A DNA stretch of 64,000 bases, taken from contig NZ_CP130832.1 of assembly GCF_030549615.1 (NCBI RefSeq), positions 2,542,001 through 2,606,000 of the forward strand, written 5' to 3'. The translations under genes were made by a program, and so were the position numbers. Shown in pieces: positions 63,295 to 64,000 of this stretch (its first letter is position 1; each line of letters begins with the position of its first letter). The notes under the pieces were generated by a model. The model was not told the origin of the DNA, searched no databases, and saw only the letters and a list, made by a program, of their open reading frames with translations. Source of the DNA: Stenotrophomonas sp. 610A2 (GTDB taxonomy: Bacteria; Pseudomonadota; Gammaproteobacteria; Xanthomonadales; Xanthomonadaceae).

Positions 63295-64000
63295 GTGAAG
63301 CGACTCGCAGCCGGACTGCTGTCCCTTGCCATTGCCGCCGCCGTGCACGCCCCCGCGTATGCCGCCGGCCCTGCCCGCCCGCTCGCCGTTGACGGCGATG
63401 TTTCCGGCGAAATCACCTCTTCCAGCCAGATCAACTACAGCGACGGAACCCGCAGCCAGCTGTTCTCGCTGCAGATGGGTGCAGGCCAGGCGGTATCGCT
63501 GAAGCTCAACGGCGCGCTCAAGGGCACGCTGGCCGTGTTCAACCGCGACGTGCTGGTATCGCGCACCGACGGTGGTGGCGAAGGTAATGCCACGCTGAGC
63601 ATGCGCGCCGACAAGGCCGGCCAGTACCTGGTCGCCGTCAGCGGCGCCGACGCCCGTGCGTTCGGCCCGTTCCAGCTGTCTGCCGAACCCATCGTCGCCT
63701 ATGACGGCAAGCCGCTGACCGCTGGCCGCCGGGTAACCGATTGGCTGACCAACGGCGACAAGACCTTCGTCCTGCAGGTCGACAAGCCGGGCCTTTACAC
63801 CATCAACCTGGAGTCCAGCGAGTTCGATGCCCGCCTGGAACTGAGCGGCAACGGCCTGAACTTGGAAGACGATGACGGCGGCAGCAACCTCAACTCTCGC
63901 CTGGTCGCTCCGCTGCAGCCGGGCCGTTACACGCTGACCGCAGGTGGTCTGGGCGAGGCCTCGGGTGCGTTCTACCTCGGCGTCGAGCAATCGGATTTCC
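63295..64000 (+). CDS. Exported PPC-like protein, paralog of the lipoprotein, 5' part
   Basis: Starts with GTG at 63295, AAGGAG 6 bases before; open to the window end, so at least 235 aa. Signal peptide (RLAAGLLSLAIAAAVHAPAYAA), no lipobox, so it is likely soluble or secreted. Its modules match the lipoprotein at 62013: SGEITSSSQINYSDGTRSQ, AFGPFQLSAEPIVAYDGKPL, LQVDKPGLYTINLESSEFDARL and LEDDDGGSNLNSRL. The same DDD loop is retained. It reads on the plus strand and is easily missed because it runs off the end. Confidence 0.82.
   Translation, partial: MKRLAAGLLSLAIAAAVHAPAYAAGPARPLAVDGDVSGEITSSSQINYSDGTRSQLFSLQMGAGQAVSLKLNGALKGTLAVFNRDVLVSRTDGGGEGNATLSMRADKAGQYLVAVSGADARAFGPFQLSAEPIVAYDGKPLTAGRRVTDWLTNGDKTFVLQVDKPGLYTINLESSEFDARLELSGNGLNLEDDDGGSNLNSRLVAPLQPGRYTLTAGGLGEASGAFYLGVEQSDF

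Overview
The window is about 64 kb of chromosomal DNA from a GC-rich gammaproteobacterium of the Xanthomonadaceae, most likely Stenotrophomonas. The main evidence is the many intergenic REP hairpins with a terminal GTAG and the core GTAGTGCCGAGCCATGCTCG, which look like the SMAG elements known from S. maltophilia. The gene set agrees with this: a BvgS-like tripartite kinase, class III PHA synthase, an E1 alpha-beta fusion, YeiE/YeiH, and prfB-lysS. I see no prophage, insertion sequence, CRISPR array or rRNA operon. Most of the window is ordinary chromosomal gene content.

Layout. 1-4.4 kb: the 3' part of a hybrid histidine kinase, a DUF4124 gene, a duplicated tRNA-Ala/tRNA-Glu pair, tRNA-Leu, a single-domain response regulator and dense REP hairpins. 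4.4-16.5 kb: tex; an operon phaE-phaC-DUF5329-HExxH membrane protein; pssA; a methyltransferase; Nudix and DUF1249; and the divergent ppsR/ppsA pair. 16.7-30.6 kb: the fused branched-chain-type E1 dehydrogenase, two glutathione transferases, a GNAT, glycine-zipper proteins, TatD, TcdA, a cytochrome, a cold-shock protein, OMPLA, ArsC, a DsbA-like protein, a sterol-desaturase-type hydroxylase and a Cys-rich lipoprotein. 30.7-41 kb: class I fumarase, an ECF41 sigma factor with its CMD partner, a TRIC channel, a BON protein, an ABC exporter, Fpr, glutathione peroxidase and Dcp. 41-48.5 kb: a MarR-FUSC-DUF1656-HlyD efflux operon, Cfa, a DUF3298-like lipoprotein, and a 54-aa protein behind a sigma-54-type promoter. 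48-64 kb: rhomboid and POT transporter, SodA, a secreted guanyl RNase with barstar, Uup, YeiE/YeiH, a 109-bp tandem REP array, lysS, prfB with its recoding site, and two tandem paralogous PPC-like envelope proteins, the second cut by the window end.

Functional themes. Envelope lipid work: PssA, Cfa, OMPLA and the hydroxylase. Redox and stress defence: SodA, GPx, Fpr, GSTs and ECF41/CMD. Carbon nodes: PpsA/PpsR, fumarase, E1 and PHA storage. Export: FUSC/HlyD, the ABC exporter and YeiH.

The observations I find most worth following up are the sigma-54 promoter in front of the 54-aa gene, the four-gene PHA operon with a putative metalloprotease and a histone-like PhaE tail, the RNase/barstar pair, the compensated hairpins between the duplicated tRNAs, the tandem PPC-like paralogs, and the periodic REP array. 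All product names come from reading motifs in the translated sequence; no database search was run.
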